A program made the position numbers and the translations under genes. Positions 63,908 to 64,000 of a stretch of DNA of 64,000 nt are shown here, one piece after another. This stretch comes from Methanothrix sp. (GTDB taxonomy: Archaea; Halobacteriota; Methanosarcinia; Methanotrichales; Methanotrichaceae), in the NCBI RefSeq assembly GCF_030055635.1, contig NZ_JASFYM010000001.1, positions 40,362 to 104,361 on the forward strand, given 5' to 3'. Each line of letters opens with the position of its first letter. Within the stretch, counting starts at the first letter, position 1. The notes beneath the pieces are model-generated. The model made no database searches and was not told the origin of the DNA. It saw only the letters and a list, made by a program, of their open reading frames with translations.

Positions 63908-64000
63908 CGGAGCTGCGGCTATGGCAGCCTGCTCGATCTTCGCCATCTCCTCGGAGTAGTGGAGGAATGTATCGACGGATGCAACCACCACTCTCGCCTC
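63893..64000 (-). CDS. gvpA: Gas-vesicle structural protein GvpA, C-terminal part
   Basis: 35 codons to the window edge. The end of the protein is EARVVVASVDTFLHYSEEMA then KIEQAAIAAAPGVPA, the conserved final part of GvpA, the small hydrophobic ribbon protein that forms the vesicle wall. The rest of the gene lies past the right edge. Confidence 0.9.
   Translation of the reverse strand, partial: EARVVVASVDTFLHYSEEMAKIEQAAIAAAPGVPA

Noticed and set aside
1..64000. CRISPR arrays, rRNA genes, replication origin, prophage
   Set aside because: No regularly spaced repeats, rRNA sequence, orc1/cdc6 gene or phage structural genes were seen; the only long DNA repeats are inside the giant surface gene and the gvpC-like gene.

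Overview
The window reads as chromosome of an acetoclastic methanogenic archaeon, most likely a Methanothrix (Methanosaeta), probably a thermophilic species close to M. thermoacetophila. The evidence is a complete methyl-coenzyme M reductase operon, a tyramine-glutamate ligase for methanofuran, archaeal-type ProS, Sec61-beta, SecF-SecD and Elp3, TATA-box promoters with many leaderless starts, and a gas-vesicle cluster. The genus is inferred from gene content and protein style; no database was searched.

Layout. 1-7.8 kb: cell-surface genes (a pentapeptide-repeat ion-channel-like protein and a 1917-residue DUF11-type surface protein carrying a perfect 311-bp internal duplication). 7.8-12.4 kb: housekeeping genes (gamma carbonic anhydrase, LysE exporter, SpoIIM-like protein, ProS, MfnD, Sec61-beta). 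12.6-22.3 kb: exported proteins of unknown function mixed with NifS, a transglutaminase-like protein, a Mut7-C RNase, an iron-sulfur flavoprotein and Pcm; two neighbouring secreted proteins share a Trp/Tyr-rich module. 22.5-24.6 kb: a zinc ribbon, then a TnpB-only IS200/IS605 element whose right end has become the N-terminus of a GbsR/MarR-type regulator. 24.6-31.3 kb: RND exporter with an S-layer-like partner, Pth2, Trm112, a membrane protein and PyrG. 31.5-40.5 kb: Elp3, nitroreductase, SecF-SecD, a radical SAM protein and a tight DUF166-fumarase alpha-fumarase beta-DUF434 group. 40.6-43.7 kb: ADP-forming acyl-CoA synthetase fusion and small Cys-rich or secreted proteins. 44-48.5 kb: mcrBDGA (no mcrC) with a leader containing a nine-codon upstream ORF. 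49-59 kb: radical SAM, FKBP, TtuA/NcsA-like thiolase with tRNA-Thr overlapping its 3' end, SPFH-NfeD pair, ArgB, PycB and two unknown proteins. 59.3 kb to the right edge: a minus-strand gas-vesicle operon, gvpA (partial)-gvpC-like-gvpN-unknown-gvpO-gvpF/L-small ORF-basic protein-gvpH.

How the genes work together. Mcr releases methane, MfnD supplies methanofuran, PycB and fumarase serve an incomplete biosynthetic TCA branch, NifS and the TtuA/NcsA-like protein link to sulfur and tRNA thiolation, and Elp3 and Trm112 concern tRNA or translation-factor modification. Gas vesicles give buoyancy.

The most unusual signals are: (a) at least three genes whose only sensible start is CTG behind a strong Shine-Dalgarno sequence, best shown by gvpF/L, with a possible ACG start in a fourth; (b) the TnpB right end fused in frame to a regulator, plus a second solitary copy of that end; (c) the mcr leader ORF; (d) a tRNA gene overlapping a coding sequence; (e) new small genes, including a 49-residue leaderless zinc-site protein; (f) unassigned members of the gas-vesicle operon.
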